The notes beneath the pieces were generated by a model that was given only the letters and a program-made list of their open reading frames with translations, searched no databases and was not told the origin of the DNA. DNA of 39,104 nt from Planctomycetota bacterium (GTDB lineage Bacteria > Planctomycetota > Brocadiia > SM23-32): NCBI GenBank assembly GCA_021161675.1, contig JAGHAF010000120.1, forward strand, positions 1 to 39,104, in the 5' to 3' direction. The first letter of the stretch is position 1. Each line of letters opens with the position of its first letter. The position numbers were made by a program, and so were the translations under genes. Shown one piece after another: positions 37,422-39,104 of this stretch.

Positions 37422-39104
37422 TCACCTGCCTCCCGTCGAATTCAGCGTTTCCCTGGTGCTCTGGAGGATCTGCTCCTGCTCGCCGCCAATCTCATTGACC
37501 GCGGCCGCCACCGCCGCATACCCCTCCAGCAGCATCATGCCGTCCCGCACCTGCGTCATTGTGCGCAGCGCGGATTGCATCGCCGGGGTGGGGTTCCCCC
37601 CTGCGCTTTGGAGGGCGGAGGCCGCTTTCAACAGCGTTCCCTCAGGCGCAGCAATCTCCCGAAGAGGCGCGGCGACGTCCGCAATGTGCGCTGAGAACGC
37701 GGAGGGCTCGATGATCCGGTTGTTCAACATCTGCCGCAGAAGGAACTCATAAGCCGCGGCTATGCGCTTCATCTCATCCGCCAGGCCCAGTTGCCTGCGC
37801 CGAATTGGGGCCCGGGCTTCGGGATTTGAATCGAGCGCTGTTTCCACTTCCTCCAGGCATTTGCCCTGACTGTCGATGTGTTGCTCCAGGTCCCTGCGCA
37901 GGTCTTCCTGGCGGAGCAGGAGGCTCCGGAGCAGTTCGCCCTCGCTCAGCACGCGCAGTCGGAGGGGAGCGCCGCTTCCGGCGTTGCCGCCGCCTGGCGA
38001 ATTGTCGGTGGCCGTCGCTTTGATGATGAGCGATGCGCCCGCGTCCAGCCCCAGCCTGCTGATATCCAGCGTGTGTTCCAGGGCCAGCGCAGCTTCTGCG
38101 TTTCCCTTCCACAGCACGGATCGCAGCGCCGGTTCGGCCTCCGGGCCGGATTGGGCCTCAACGTCCAGAGTCACGCTTCTTATCCCGTGGTCGTCCCGGA
38201 CGTCTATCTTGAGGGGGAGCCGGGCCGCAGGGACCACCGCCTCCCCTATCCCGGGGGCTTCGAGAGCCACGCGGGGCGCCTGGTCCGGGACGGCCCGCAG
38301 CGACAGGGTTACGGGGTTCTCAGATTCGATCCCGTACTTATCGGCGAAGGTGAAGGCGCAGACCATGTCCCGCAGGACAGGAAAGTCGCAGGTCGCCGTC
38401 CGCGGCTCCGCCATTCTCATGGCCTTCTTCTCATCCCCCTCCACGCGGTAGAATGCCTCGGACAGTGGCTTGGTCGCGCGGAGCTGAACGCTCAGGCTGC
38501 TGCCCTCAGGGACGTCCAGGTCGGGGGCGTCCCACTGAAGCTCGACCGGCCCGGGCGAGATGTAGGCCGGGGGGATCAGCGTCAGCCTCGCCCCGGCGAG
38601 CGCGGGCCTCTCCACCACCTCAAGCCGATAGGCGCCGGTCCGCCCATCCCCGGCCCGGGCGGATATCGAAAGCGTCTCGCTGACGGCCTCCAGCGTGGTG
38701 GCGTAGAGGTCGCCATTCGCTCTCTCCATGAGCAGGACGCTGCTTCTGCCCGATTTCGCGGCACGCGTCTCGAGTCGGGCCACCGATGGGACGACCCCAC
38801 TGGCGCGGACCTTCACGGCGAAGTCCGCCCCACGGGCGATGACGTTCGTATCCCCCGTGAATCCCAGCATCTCAAGGGACGTTCTTCGCGGCCATTCGAC
38901 CTCGCCGAGCAGGACGTTTCGCCGCACCCACAACCGGGCGCTTTGCGGATGGCGCCAGCCCAGGGCGGCCAGGGCGCTTATGAATACCAGGCTGAGCAGG
39001 AGCCATCTGCGCGCCGGCCGCCAGTTCAGAAGCGCCGCGGGCGAAAGCGTGCCGGCGCGCTCTTCGGCCTTCCGAATCACCTCCGACCGGAGAGCGTCGG
39101 GGGC
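37422..39104 (-). CDS. DUF4175-like membrane protein, 5' end beyond the window
   Basis: The frame is open to the last base, so the N-terminus is missing; a GTG at 39080 is in frame but not a convincing start. A membrane helix near the visible start (WLLLSLVFISALAALGW) is followed by LLGEVEWPRRTSLEM, as I recall from DUF4175-type bacterial proteins. The middle contains beta-rich, Ig/cadherin-like segments (RLEVVERPALAGARLTLIPPAYISPGPVELQW; ALEAPGIGEAVVPAARLPLKIDVRDDHGIRSVTLDVE), and the C-terminal 200 residues are coiled coil. Large periplasmic exposure is likely. Related pairs often sit by MoxR/BatA clusters, so such genes may follow outside the window (inference). Confidence 0.7.
   Translation of the reverse strand, partial: APDALRSEVIRKAEERAGTLSPAALLNWRPARRWLLLSLVFISALAALGWRHPQSARLWVRRNVLLGEVEWPRRTSLEMLGFTGDTNVIARGADFAVKVRASGVVPSVARLETRAAKSGRSSVLLMERANGDLYATTLEAVSETLSISARAGDGRTGAYRLEVVERPALAGARLTLIPPAYISPGPVELQWDAPDLDVPEGSSLSVQLRATKPLSEAFYRVEGDEKKAMRMAEPRTATCDFPVLRDMVCAFTFADKYGIESENPVTLSLRAVPDQAPRVALEAPGIGEAVVPAARLPLKIDVRDDHGIRSVTLDVEAQSGPEAEPALRSVLWKGNAEAALALEHTLDISRLGLDAGASLIIKATATDNSPGGGNAGSGAPLRLRVLSEGELLRSLLLRQEDLRRDLEQHIDSQGKCLEEVETALDSNPEARAPIRRRQLGLADEMKRIAAAYEFLLRQMLNNRIIEPSAFSAHIADVAAPLREIAAPEGTLLKAASALQSAGGNPTPAMQSALRTMTQVRDGMMLLEGYAAVAAAVNEIGGEQEQILQSTRETLNSTGGR

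Overview
The window is high-GC and densely coded. It comes from a Gram-negative-type bacterium. The N-terminal parts of RpoC and RpoB, as I remember family members, look most like Planctomycetota or a nearby lineage. That assignment is inference from recall, not from a tree. ADP-heptose genes point to an outer envelope with heptose-containing surface sugar, and TTG/GTG starts are fairly common.

The left part (1-9.9 kb) is mixed metabolism and housekeeping. It holds the 3' end of a GH43-like glycosidase; a Rossmann/DUF2520 protein; a ribulose-monophosphate pair (hxlB, and an hxlA-rraA fusion, overlapping by 26 bp); a minus-strand group hldE-gmhA-site-2 protease-scpA; a divergent ricT-like PSP1 gene; a 58-aa membrane peptide with its own promoter and terminator-like hairpin; and two small membrane or coiled-coil proteins.

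The middle (10-26.9 kb) is one long minus-strand information-processing array. In transcription order it reads tRNA-Thr(TGT), tRNA-Tyr(GTA), tRNA-Gly(TCC), [internal promoter], tRNA-Thr(GGT), tuf, rpmG, tRNA-Trp(CCA), secE, nusG, rplK, rplA, rplJ, rplL, rpoB, rpoC, rpsL, rpsG, fusA. The four leading tRNAs have the same identity and order as thrU-tyrU-glyT-thrT before tufB in E. coli. rpmG (49 aa) and the tRNAs were found by reading the sequence. Residues of note: S12 has Arg at positions 43 and 88, RpoB has Asn at the position of E. coli His526, and RpoC has Ala where the bacterial NADFDGDQ motif has Gln. A 118-bp stretch with imperfect inverted ends sits between rpsG and fusA.

The right part (27-39.1 kb) holds a cytosolic signalling operon (CheY-like regulator, REC-GGDEF diguanylate cyclase, REC-6xPAS-HK-REC hybrid kinase). 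A 468-bp gene-free stretch follows, with a Rho-independent terminator and possible small RNA. Then come a LysM envelope protein, the RNA-repair pair rtcB-archease, and two coupled genes for a secreted coiled-coil protein and a DUF4175-like membrane protein that runs off the window.

Degenerate short intergenic repeats (heptads of TTCTGCC type; ACCACGAAGG/ACCACTGAGACACGG type) lie just 3' of four minus-strand genes. I saw no CRISPR array, rRNA, prophage or intact transposase. I found no wholly new system. The best leads for follow-up are the repeats, the inverted-ended element in the str operon, the candidate small RNA, and the unusual residues in S12, RpoB and RpoC.
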